A DNA stretch of 14,639 nt, taken from the NCBI GenBank assembly GCA_007129135.1, contig SKWB01000319.1, forward strand, positions 1 to 14,639, written 5' to 3'. Below the pieces are notes generated by a model. It worked only from the letters and a program-made list of their open reading frames with translations. It did no database searches and had not been told where the DNA came from. Of this stretch, positions 1 through 6,296 are shown one piece after another. This stretch comes from Halococcaceae archaeon. Lineage in GTDB: Archaea > Halobacteriota > Halobacteria > Halobacteriales > Halalkalicoccaceae. Made by a program: the position numbers and the translations under genes. Position 1 is the stretch's first letter. Each line of letters begins with the position of its first letter.

Positions 1-137
1 AGTAGTACAACCTCTGTCGATGAGTGAGATCGGATCTCTGTAGAAAGTCGATCGATTCCGTGGTACGGTCTCACCTCTCCACGTCGAGCTAATCGCCAAT
101 AACAACGTCAGTACGCCGTTGCGAGACAGTGATCGGC

Positions 138-695
138 CTATGCGGCCTCGAAGTAGATCGTGCCGTTCGTCCAGGAGTCGATACCGAAGCCGCGAGTGTC
201 TATCTCCACGGTGAGGGCGAGGGACTCGCCGGGACCGAGTTCGATCGAACCGTTCGCACGAGTCTGCTGGAAGTTACCGCCGACCATCGATCCGCCCTCG
301 GGGTGTTTGATGTCCATTGGGCCGTCCGTGCCCACGCCGGAACCCCAGATCGGGTCCACACCCGGCTCGCCTGGATCGTTCGCGACGCGCAGCTGGACGC
401 TCTGCGTGCCATTGTTCTTGACGATGAAGAGGTCTTCGAACGTCGTCTTCGCCTCCCTGTTGATGTTGTTGAACGTGAAGTTGATCGTCCCGTCTTCGCC
501 CTCGAAGACGTAGTTCTCCTGATCACCTTCGTACTCTTTGTTCGCTTCGAACGAGAGCAGCGCACCGCGATCTCCGGTCGTCTGTACCGAAACGTTTCGA
601 TCTGCGCTCACGCTCGAGAACGCGCCCGAGCCCACGATCGCGCTCGCGCCGATTGCTGTGCCGCCGAGTCCTACGAGGAATTTGCGTCGTTCCAT
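138..695 (-). CDS. Tat-exported SipW/TasA-like surface protein
   Basis: 185 aa, probably a secreted or surface-attached beta-rich protein. The N-terminus is a Tat-like signal: the twin-arginine motif RRKFL at residues 3-7, a Gly/Ala/Ile-rich core (8-22), then GSGAFSSVSADRNVSV (22-37). That last block resembles the junction of SipW-dependent proteins (TasA, camelysin and archaeal relatives) and recurs in the protein at 1803-2783. Five N-glycosylation sequons are visible (N34, N72, N95, N148, N177), as expected of an exported haloarchaeal protein. There are no cysteines and no membrane helix after the signal. The frame stays open to 854, but ATG at 695 is chosen because the Tat motif starts there and GAGGTG and GGAG lie just upstream. 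Assignment to TasA/camelysin or DUF1102-like proteins is inference from the junction and size; no signal peptidase gene is in the window. It is divergent from the winged-helix series at 1209. Confidence 0.85.
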   Translation of the reverse strand: MERRKFLVGLGGTAIGASAIVGSGAFSSVSADRNVSVQTTGDRGALLSFEANKEYEGDQENYVFEGEDGTINFTFNNINREAKTTFEDLFIVKNNGTQSVQLRVANDPGEPGVDPIWGSGVGTDGPMDIKHPEGGSMVGGNFQQTRANGSIELGPGESLALTVEIDTRGFGIDSWTNGTIYFEAA

Positions 696-765
696 GGTTT
701 TCTCCGAGCACCTCACCCACTGGGCTGAGGCGCTTATTTCGACGGTCGGGTGGACCCCACTTGTG

Positions 766-771
766 TATAAA
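766..771 (-). promoter_or_regulatory. TATA box for the secreted protein at 138-695
   Basis: The minus strand reads GTTTATAC here. Transcription would start about 25 nt further left, near 743, giving a leader of roughly 50 nt that carries the GAGGTG/GGAG ribosome-binding sequence before ATG 695. A short inverted repeat (GTGG-N3-CCAC, 750-760) lies between the TATA box and the predicted start point. Assigned by eye. Confidence 0.5.
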
Positions 772-1117
772 CAGGCTGTCAGGACCGCAGGTGGTCCGTA
801 CGATTCGACAGGGAGGCCGTTCGAACCGGTAGGCACCCACCGAGACCGGCGCAACCTTGGTGTACCGGACGTGCGGTAAGAGGAATCTGACGGACCGGAT
901 CTACAGTGTATCGATCACTTACGGGAGCGTTCGGCTATTCGATCGATGATATATACTGATAGTGATTGGTCGGGAGAGATCGTAGACCCGTTTTCCCGCA
1001 CACAGGCACCCTGATACCGGTTTCACGCCGGCTACCGCGCAGCTGAGGACGTCTCGGGTGAACGAACGGTTCTCGATTTGTGCCTCAAGATCGGCCATCC
1101 ATCCGCTTAATCCAGGG

Positions 1118-1134
1118 TTTAAGAAGTGTACACT
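1118..1134 (+). promoter_or_regulatory. TATA-like element with palindromic operator candidate
   Basis: TTTAAGAA at 1118-1125 has the look of a TATA box, which would put the transcription start near 1145. The perfect 10-bp palindrome AGTGTACACT (1125-1134) directly follows it, where a bound repressor would block preinitiation-complex assembly. The inverted pair ACTGTC/GACAGT (1132-1137, 1160-1165) overlaps and follows. The downstream gene encodes a winged-helix protein, so autoregulation is a reasonable inference. No start site is measured. Confidence 0.35.
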
Positions 1135-1208
1135 GTCATTAGCTATTACTTCGGGATCAGACAGTTCGTGTAACCGCTGGCCCTGCGTGGGCAGGGGTGG
1201 GGAGACCA

Positions 1209-1796
1209 ATGAGCAGCGAAACAGTACGAATCAGGGAGGCCGGGGGGAGAGAGACGCCGACGAGTCCGTCCGTCACGCGGGAGGACATCTTCGAGGTGTT
1301 GAGCAACGAGCGACGACAGCAGGTGCTCAACTACATGAAACAGCGCGAGGGCGAGTCGGTTCAGCTCCGCGAACTCGTCGACCAGGTCGCCGCCTGGGAG
1401 AACGACACCTCGATCGAACAGCTCGACTCGAGCGACCGGAAGTGCGTCTACACCGCGCTGCGTCAGTCACACCTCCCGAAGCTCGACGAGTACGAGATCG
1501 TGGAGTACGACCCGATGCGCGGGGAGGTCGAACTGACCGAGGCCGCGCGCGAGGTCCAGATGTACCTCGAGTACGTCCCGAGACACGACATCCCGTGGTC
1601 GCACTACTACCTCGGGCTCTCTGGCGTGGCCGGCCTCCTCACGCTGCTCACCTGGGCCGGGGTGGGACCGTTCGCGGGGCTCGGGGGGCTCGCGCTGGCT
1701 GGGATCCTGGTGGTGCTCCTCGCGACGAGCGCGGTGGTTCACACCTACCAGTCGCGCCAGAACCGCCTCGGGAGCGACGAGGCGCTCGAGCCCTGA
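1209..1796 (+). CDS. DUF7344-type winged-helix protein with two membrane helices
   Basis: 195 aa. An N-terminal winged-helix domain of the haloarchaeal DUF7344 type spans residues about 24-122: EDIFEVLSNERRQQVL (25-40), AAWEND (61-66), then the family hallmark VYTALRQSHLPKLDEYEIVEYD (80-101, split here as VYTALRQSHLP and KLDEYEIVEYD). Two hydrophobic helices follow (about 132-151 and 155-178) and a short charged tail, so the DNA-binding domain should sit on the cytoplasmic face of the membrane. A GTG at 1197 is in frame, but ATG 1209 is preferred because the purine-rich GGGGTGGGGAG lies just before it. It is the first gene of a pair: the next start follows its TGA after 6 nt. The likely role is a membrane-tethered transcription regulator of the neighbouring secreted-protein genes; target and signal are unknown. 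Confidence 0.88.
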   Translation: MSSETVRIREAGGRETPTSPSVTREDIFEVLSNERRQQVLNYMKQREGESVQLRELVDQVAAWENDTSIEQLDSSDRKCVYTALRQSHLPKLDEYEIVEYDPMRGEVELTEAAREVQMYLEYVPRHDIPWSHYYLGLSGVAGLLTLLTWAGVGPFAGLGGLALAGILVVLLATSAVVHTYQSRQNRLGSDEALEP

Positions 1797-1802
1797 TCAG
1801 CG

Positions 1803-2783
1803 ATGCTCAAACGTCTCGCGGTCGTCCTTGTCTGTCTGGCTGCGATCGTCGCGATCGGTTCGAGCGGCGCGTTCAGCGCCGTCAGCACCGATCGGGGGGT
1901 CTCGGCTACCGTCGTCGAGGACGAGAACGCGTACGTGGGTGTCGTCGAGGAGGAGTGTACGATCACGAACCAGTTTCCCACCGGAACGACGCTCGATCTG
2001 ACCCTCACACAGGACGGTGAGGTCGTCGCCGAAGAGTCGATCGAGAACGGAGAGACGTTCGATATCGAGACCACGGGCGAGGCCGAGATCTCCGCGGTCG
2101 GTTCCGACGGCGCGGTGAGAGCGGAGATGACCCGCGAGTTCGACTGCCTCGACCAGAGCGATGCGGTGACCCTCGCGAGCGATACCGTCCGGTCGCCCGG
2201 AGCCAGTGGCAACGTGGAGTTCGACGTAGAGGCGACACAGCCAGTCGAGCTAACCTCCGTCGGCCTGAAGGGGAGTGGGGAGTTCGAGAACGTCAGCGTG
2301 ACGAACCCAGGGACGCTTACCGTGGAAAGCCAGACGGTGGATGAGTTCGAGCCAGGAGAGAGGTTCGACCCGATCGAACTGAGTGGATCGACGACCACGG
2401 AGATCGAGATCGAACAGATCGAACCGGGGATCGATGGCAACGAGGTTCGTGCGGTTCAGGACCCGGACTCTGACGACCAGAACGTGACGATCGAGATCGT
2501 CCTCGAGTTCACGGACGGAACTCAGACCGTAATCGGTCTCGAAGCGGGGGAGTTCACACCGGGTGGATCGCAGGCTGAGACTAGCTCGTCAGATCACTCG
2601 ACCGAGGAGAGCGACGACGCCTCGGAAGACAGGGACGACGGTTCCGAGACCCACGAGCAGACCGGAGACGACGAGGAAGAGCCCGTCGACTCTGAGGACG
2701 AGGCTGAGAGCGAGGAGGGCGAATCGACCGAGGAGAGCGACGACACGCCAACCGAGGACGGCAACGGCTCCGATGGCGAGTGA
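1803..2783 (+). CDS. secreted protein with SipW-like junction and long acidic tail
   Basis: 326 aa. A hydrophobic signal segment (residues 4-20) runs into SSGAFSAVSTDRGVSATVV (20-38), the same junction block as in the protein at 138-695. Here there is no twin arginine, so Sec export is more likely. The body (about 30-250) is beta-rich and has two cysteines outside the signal (C52, C115) that could form a disulfide. N163 and N227 are glycosylation sequons. Residues about 256-326 are an extreme Asp/Glu/Ser/Thr tail with no anchor helix, containing the repeated unit STEESDDxxxED (266-276 and 308-319). The start pattern TDRGVS..VV..ENAYVG resembles archaeal DUF1102-like proteins, a family call I hold with moderate confidence. 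It begins 6 nt after the upstream winged-helix gene and is probably co-transcribed with it. Function is unknown; a cell-surface or matrix component is inferred. Confidence 0.82.
   Translation: MLKRLAVVLVCLAAIVAIGSSGAFSAVSTDRGVSATVVEDENAYVGVVEEECTITNQFPTGTTLDLTLTQDGEVVAEESIENGETFDIETTGEAEISAVGSDGAVRAEMTREFDCLDQSDAVTLASDTVRSPGASGNVEFDVEATQPVELTSVGLKGSGEFENVSVTNPGTLTVESQTVDEFEPGERFDPIELSGSTTTEIEIEQIEPGIDGNEVRAVQDPDSDDQNVTIEIVLEFTDGTQTVIGLEAGEFTPGGSQAETSSSDHSTEESDDASEDRDDGSETHEQTGDDEEEPVDSEDEAESEEGESTEESDDTPTEDGNGSDGE
2598..2744 (+). repeat. exact 21-bp direct repeat within the acidic tail
   Basis: The same 21 bases, beginning TCGACCGAGGAG and ending GCGACGAC, occur at 2598-2618 and 2724-2744 in the same reading frame, both encoding STEESDD. 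This reflects internal duplication in the low-complexity tail of the secreted protein and could vary in copy number between strains. Confidence 0.8.
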
Positions 2784-2952
2784 CCTGACGAACCGAGTAT
2801 TTTCGACCGCTAATGGGAGATTACGGTGAGAATCGTCCGATTAATGTATTACACTGGCAAGTAGAAACCATCGGCAAGAAACATATCGTCGGGCGAGAAA
2901 CGAGGGATAAGGGGGAGGGGACAGCGTCGTCTGTCCGAATTACGAGGCTATA

Positions 2953-3438
2953 ATGAAAGACTCGGCGCACAGATTCGACGAAGGGGAGATCCACGACATA
3001 CTGCGGAACGACCGTCGTCGCGCGGCCATCACCGTCCTCACCGAGGAGGGCGGCTCGGCGACGATCAGAGAGCTCTCAGAGCGCATCGCGTCGCTCGAAA
3101 GCGGTGAGGACCCACCGCCACGGAACCTCAGACAGAGCGTCTACGTCTCGCTCCACCAGACACATCTCCCGAAGCTCGATGCGCTCGACATCGTCGACTA
3201 CGATACCGACACGAAGCGGGTCGACCTGCGGGAGGAGGCCGCGGACGTCAAGGCGCACATGGGACAGCCGGAGACCGACCGCTGGCCGTTCCTCGTCGTG
3301 ATCGGTGTGAGTGTCCTCGGATCGGTGTTCTCGGCGGCCGTCCTCCTCGGGATGAACCCGGTGTTCTCCGTCGGCGCGCTCTTCGGGTTCGGTGCCCTGA
3401 TCGCTGTCGCCGCGTACGTCCTCTGGCGGGAGGGGTAG
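2953..3438 (+). CDS. DUF7344-type winged-helix protein with two membrane helices (second paralogue)
   Basis: 161 aa, with the same layout as the protein at 1209-1796. The winged helix spans residues about 8-102: HDILRNDRRRAAITVL (14-29), the ELSERIASLE helix (40-49), and VYVSLHQTHLPKLDALDIVDYD (63-84), the family hallmark. Two membrane helices follow at about 112-132 and 136-157, ending in a short WREG tail. The segment before the hallmark is more divergent than in the other two copies: the AWEN motif is replaced and a PPP run is present (54-56). ATG 2953 has GAGG (2944-2947) as ribosome-binding site. It lies 169 bp after the acidic-tail protein and may have its own promoter. Presumed membrane-tethered regulator; target unknown. 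Confidence 0.87.
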   Translation: MKDSAHRFDEGEIHDILRNDRRRAAITVLTEEGGSATIRELSERIASLESGEDPPPRNLRQSVYVSLHQTHLPKLDALDIVDYDTDTKRVDLREEAADVKAHMGQPETDRWPFLVVIGVSVLGSVFSAAVLLGMNPVFSVGALFGFGALIAVAAYVLWREG

Positions 3439-3450
3439 GAGTTGCACTCC
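3438..3450 (+). terminator. small hairpin directly after the second DUF7344-type gene
   Basis: GGAGT-TGC-ACTCC forms a perfect 5-bp stem with a 3-nt loop, beginning at the last base of the stop codon. No T-run follows, so it may be an mRNA 3'-end structure instead of a terminator. Confidence 0.25.
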
Positions 3451-3652
3451 ACCGGTCTGTACTGATTGGGTGATCGGTTACCGTTTCGAACAGGGTAGCG
3501 CTGGAGCCACGATCTGTGATTATCCTGGTCATATACCACTTACCGGCGTTTGAGCGGGCAGGACACGTGTTCTGGTTCGACGGAAACGGTCGTATACCGA
3601 CTCACTAACCGCGAGTTAGAGAGCACACAAGAGGAGCGAACAGTACACGACA

Positions 3653-3684
3653 TTTATAGTATCAGAGTATCGTATACGTTAACG
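3653..3684 (+). promoter_or_regulatory. TATA box and overlapping palindromes before the third winged-helix gene
   Basis: TTTATA at 3653-3658 places the transcription start near 3682, leaving a leader of under 10 nt before ATG 3690, close to the near-leaderless arrangement common in haloarchaea. Two perfect 8-bp palindromes overlap between TATA box and start: CGTATACG (3671-3678) and CGTTAACG (3677-3684). The octamer TCGTATAC at 3670-3677 also occurs at 3590-3597, 80 bp upstream and in the same orientation. The position suits an operator, perhaps for one of the adjacent winged-helix proteins. Confidence 0.5.
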
Positions 3685-3689
3685 AGAGT

Positions 3690-4145
3690 ATGAGCGTGCC
3701 AACGACGACCCCCGACGACGACCCCTCCACAGACCCCCAGCCAGAGCTCGAGAGGGACGACCTGTTTCACCTGCTCCAGAGCGGGCGTAGGCGAGCCGTA
3801 CTGAGTTACCTGCTGGCTCAGGGGGAGGAAAGCTACGTCATGCGAGATATCGCCGAGGCGATCGCGGCGTGGGAGAACGAGACGACGGTCGAGGCGTTGA
3901 GTTCCACCCAGCGCCAGCGCGTCTACATCGCGCTCTATCAGTCTCACCTCCCGAAGCTCGACGAGTACGGCGTGATCGAGTACGAACAGTCCCGCGGGAC
4001 GGTCGTCCCCACGGAGCTCGCCTCCCTGTTCGCCCCGTACATCGAGGACGAGTTCGAGGACGAGGCGGCCGTGACGGGGGCCGACCGGACTGAAACCGAG
4101 GAGGACTCGGGGCTCGTCCGCTCGATCCGCTCTATCCTTCGTTGA
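3690..4145 (+). CDS. DUF7344-type winged-helix protein, soluble (third paralogue)
   Basis: 151 aa. The winged helix lies at residues about 22-120: DDLFHLLQSGRRRAVLSYLL (23-42), AAWENE (59-64), and VYIALYQSHLPKLDEYGVIEYE (78-99), the hallmark shared with the two upstream copies. It is closest in motif detail to the copy at 1209-1796 (AWEN, QSHLPKLDEY). Unlike the other two it has no membrane helix; the C-terminus (about 121-151) is acidic and ends in a basic RSIRSILR. It should therefore be a free cytoplasmic regulator. It has its own promoter (3653-3658) and a very short leader. It converges with the amidase gene, with 15 nt between the two stop codons. Regulator role inferred from the fold; target unknown. 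Confidence 0.87.
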   Translation: MSVPTTTPDDDPSTDPQPELERDDLFHLLQSGRRRAVLSYLLAQGEESYVMRDIAEAIAAWENETTVEALSSTQRQRVYIALYQSHLPKLDEYGVIEYEQSRGTVVPTELASLFAPYIEDEFEDEAAVTGADRTETEEDSGLVRSIRSILR

Positions 4146-4160
4146 CCACTCGAACGACGG

Positions 4161-5657
4161 TCACTCGACCGGTCCGAACGCCTCCGGTGGTCTCCGGTGT
4201 TCCGTCGCCCGTTCGTACGCGTACGCGAGTTCGAACAGCCGCGGTTCGCCGAACGGCTTGCCGAGGAGTTCGACGCCGACCGGGAGGCCACCGTCGGTGT
4301 AGCCGGCGGGAACGACGATCGCGGGGAGACCCGTGTGCGCAGCCAGTTCACAGCGCATCTCGCTGAACGGCTGTCGGTCGGGAAGCGGGACTGGTGGGAC
4401 GGCGGACGGGGGGTAGAGCAGGGCGTCGACCTCCGCATCGATCATCCGTGAGAGGGTGTCAGTACGTAGCTCCTCCCTGCGGACGCGTCGGCGGAGGTAC
4501 TCCCGGCGCTCGGAGACGCTCTCCGTGTCGACCTCCAGAATAGCGGCGTCCTCGATACGCTCACGTATCCACGGGTGGACGAGGTCGGCGTCGACGATCT
4601 CCACGAGCGTGTCCGGGACGTCGTGACGGTCCTCCAGATAGCGGTTCAGGTCACGGGCGAACTCGAGACGGACCAGTCGAGCGGCGTCGAGGCTCTCCGG
4701 ATCGGCGACCGAAACGGGATCGACGATCGTCGCACCCGCATCCTCCATCTCCCGGACGGCCGAGTCGGTGAGTTCGGTGATGGCCGCTGCCTCCTCGGTG
4801 AGAGCGAGGGAGTCGTCCGCCAGCCCGAACAGCGAGCGCACGACGCCGATCCGTGCCCCGTCGAGCCCCCGCTCGTCGAGATGAGAGACGTATCCCCCGG
4901 CAGGAGGGGCGTCGGCACCCACCGCGGTGAGCGGATCGTCCGGATCGTAGCCCACCATCGCGTCGAGCAGTCGAGCGGCGTCCTCGATCGTCCGGGTGAT
5001 CGGCCCGGCGGTGTCCTGGGTCGTCGAGAGGGGGACGATGCCGGCTCGGCTCACGAGCCCCATCGTCGGGCGAAGACCCACGAGGCCGTTGAACGCCGGC
5101 GGCGAACGCACCGAGGAACAGGTGTCGGAGCCGGTTCCGAGCGTCCCGAGGTTCGCGGCGATGGCCGCCGCCGTGCCCCCGCTCGATCCCGAGGGTCGGT
5201 GTGAGAGCGAGTAGGCGTTTCTGGTCTCACCGCCGAGCGAACTGATCGTATCGACGCCGAACGAGAACTCCTGGAGGTTCGCCTTGGCGAGGACGATCCC
5301 TCCGGCCTCGCGGAGCCGTCTCACCACGAACGCGTCTCGATCCGGGACCGAACCCGCGAGCGCCTCAGATCCCGCCGTCGTCGGGAGGTCGTGGGTGTCG
5401 TGGTTGTCCTTCAGCACGATCGGAATACCGTGGAGCGGACCGGTGAGGCCCTCTCGTTCGAGGGCTTCGTCGAGCGCTCTGGCCCGGTCGGTCGCTGCGG
5501 AGTTGACCGTGAGGATCGCGCGAAGCGCCCCGTCGTAGGCGTCGATCCGCTCCAGATACCAGTCGACCAGTTCGACCGCGGTGAGCGAGCCGACCTCGAA
5601 CGCCGCGTGAACCTCCCCGACGGTCGTCTCCATCGGATCGAATCGAGTCGCGTTCAT
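4161..5657 (-). CDS. amidase-signature family hydrolase
   Basis: 498 aa, a full-length amidase-signature enzyme. The family hydrolyses C-N bonds of amides through a Ser-cisSer-Lys triad. The triad is K83 (GIPIVLKDN), S158 (PSGSSGGT) and S182 (TGSDTCSSVRSPPAFNGLVG), with the family's usual 24-residue spacing between the two serines. The oxyanion stretch reads D-T-C-S-S where many members have D-T/I-G-G-S; the serine nucleophile is kept, so it should be active but perhaps with altered specificity. It lacks neighbours of the Glu-tRNA(Gln) amidotransferase (GatB/GatC) and has a longer, divergent C-terminal half, so it is not GatA. The substrate cannot be read from the sequence. The start at 5657 is the first ATG; M9 is an alternative. 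It lies 42 bp downstream of the broken TusA-like gene on the same strand. Predicted cytoplasmic. Confidence 0.9.
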   Translation of the reverse strand: MNATRFDPMETTVGEVHAAFEVGSLTAVELVDWYLERIDAYDGALRAILTVNSAATDRARALDEALEREGLTGPLHGIPIVLKDNHDTHDLPTTAGSEALAGSVPDRDAFVVRRLREAGGIVLAKANLQEFSFGVDTISSLGGETRNAYSLSHRPSGSSGGTAAAIAANLGTLGTGSDTCSSVRSPPAFNGLVGLRPTMGLVSRAGIVPLSTTQDTAGPITRTIEDAARLLDAMVGYDPDDPLTAVGADAPPAGGYVSHLDERGLDGARIGVVRSLFGLADDSLALTEEAAAITELTDSAVREMEDAGATIVDPVSVADPESLDAARLVRLEFARDLNRYLEDRHDVPDTLVEIVDADLVHPWIRERIEDAAILEVDTESVSERREYLRRRVRREELRTDTLSRMIDAEVDALLYPPSAVPPVPLPDRQPFSEMRCELAAHTGLPAIVVPAGYTDGGLPVGVELLGKPFGEPRLFELAYAYERATEHRRPPEAFGPVE

Positions 5658-5699
5658 ACCCGGGCCTCTCGGCGAGAGAGCATAACCCTCCGTGTAGCG

Positions 5700-5948
5700 T
5701 CACCTGAAGCGGTCCCTGATCTCGGTGGTCGCCTCGTGAACGACCCGCTCTTTCGCCCGTCGCATCGCCCGGATCGCTTCGTCGGTCGAATCGACCCAGC
5801 CGGCGGTGTCGCTCGTACTTCCGGAGCCAGTCGCGACGACCTCCAGTGTCTCGCCGGTTCCGAGGCCATCGTAGGCGAGTCGTCTCGAGGACAGAGATCA
5901 GACGGTTCTTCCTGTCACATCGGGCGTCTGCGTTGACTCCGTACACAT
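5700..5948 (-). pseudogene. broken TusA-like sulfur-carrier gene
   Basis: From ATG 5948 to TGA 5700 the frame has 83 codons with an in-frame TGA at codon 17 (complement of 5898-5900). After that stop it reads LAYDGLGTGETLEVVAT, then SDTAGWVDST, which matches the second half of TusA/SirA proteins (G-E-x-L-E-V-x-A-T then D-x-x-x-W). The TGA falls about where the family's sulfur-carrying Cys-Pro should be, and no Cys-Pro is present. A neighbouring frame reads VLETT just before the join, resembling the family's P-x-P-V-x-E-T-R segment, so one or two small frameshifts are likelier than a single point change. The C-terminal extension (AMRRAKERVVHEATTEIRDRFR, split as AMRRAKERVVHEA and TTEIRDRFR) is not typical. 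Intact relatives carry persulfide sulfur. Family match is by eye; a sequencing error is not excluded. Confidence 0.55.
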
Positions 5949-6296
5949 TGGTCTCCCCCTCGCGTTGGGAGTAACTCGTACTGTCGTACGTCTCGGCATA
6001 GGTGTGTGATTGTTGGGCTATCTGAAATACAAAAATAACGGGATCAGAGTGAACTGATGGTAGGTTATTCTACTCGCTTTCACTCGTCTCTCCCTGTTAT
6101 CCGGACGCAGGTATGTTCTCCTCGAAATTCGGGAGGTTGCAACGAACGATGAGTTCCGACCGCCGTTTCTCTCGGTGAGAAGTGGGGAAACTGCTACTCT
6201 GGGTGTACTGGGACAGTGCCACGTCTAACTGAGATGCCGTTCAGTTTGATACATGGACACGAACCACCTCCGAGGACACCGATCGTTCGTCCGAAC
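5949..6296. other. 348-bp gap without a recognisable gene
   Basis: This stretch, between the TusA-like remnant and the end of the metal ATPase gene, is less GC-rich than its surroundings. No frame resembles a protein family. Visible symmetric sequences are an imperfect 9-bp inverted repeat centred on CGAAATTCG (6118-6136), TTCTC-N5-GAGAA (6167-6181), and GTAC-N4-GTAC near 5978-5989. An AT-rich tract near 6026-6043 could serve as promoter for the leftward remnant. I looked for insertion-sequence ends and a tRNA-derived attachment site and found neither. Confidence 0.4.

Larger units (their letters stand above)
696..1208. other. 513-bp divergent intergenic region
   Basis: This gap separates the secreted protein (leftward) from the first winged-helix gene (rightward). 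I see no convincing gene. The open frame at 919-1209 minus has no family resemblance and no clear start signal. The gap holds the TATA box at 766-771, a second TATATA-like tract at 948-954 with no gene at a suitable distance, the TTTAA element at 1118, the palindrome at 1125-1134, and an inverted pair ACTGTC (1132-1137) / GACAGT (1160-1165). Its length and density of symmetric motifs suggest a control region, possibly with a small RNA; neither is proven. Confidence 0.5.

Noticed and set aside
1..137. Possible gene end at the left edge
   Set aside because: No frame in these bases resembles a protein end, and no promoter or hairpin with a T-run was clear; left as unassigned sequence.
129..728. 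199-codon open frame on the plus strand over the secreted protein
   Set aside because: It is antisense to a protein with a clear Tat-like signal and beta-rich acidic body; its own translation is Arg/Val-rich without family features, typical of shadow frames in GC-rich DNA.
919..1209. 96-codon minus-strand frame in the divergent gap
   Set aside because: No recognisable motif, basic composition unlike haloarchaeal proteins, and it begins inside the start region of the winged-helix gene.
1058..2020. 320-codon plus-strand frame across the first winged-helix gene
   Set aside because: It is an out-of-frame, Arg-rich reading of the DUF7344-type gene and the start of the acidic-tail gene.
1745..2440. 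231-codon minus-strand frame over the acidic-tail protein
   Set aside because: Ser/Thr/Val-rich antisense of an acidic GC-rich gene; no start signal or family match.
5898..5900. TGA in the TusA-like frame read as selenocysteine
   Set aside because: Haloarchaea are not known to make selenoproteins, no SECIS-like element was evident, and the spacing to the rest of the domain does not fit the active cysteine exactly. Decay or sequencing error is simpler.
5365..5946. 193-codon minus-strand frame overlapping amidase and TusA-like remnant
   Set aside because: Mostly an out-of-frame reading of the amidase 5' part, very rich in Arg and Gly. Only its first residues (VLETT) are of interest as evidence of a frameshift in the TusA-like remnant.
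6170..6240. Possible transposase remnant in the gap before the ATPase gene
   Set aside because: A short hydrophobic reading (VGKLLLWVYWDSATSN) caught the eye, but I could not match it to any transposase and no terminal repeats flank it.
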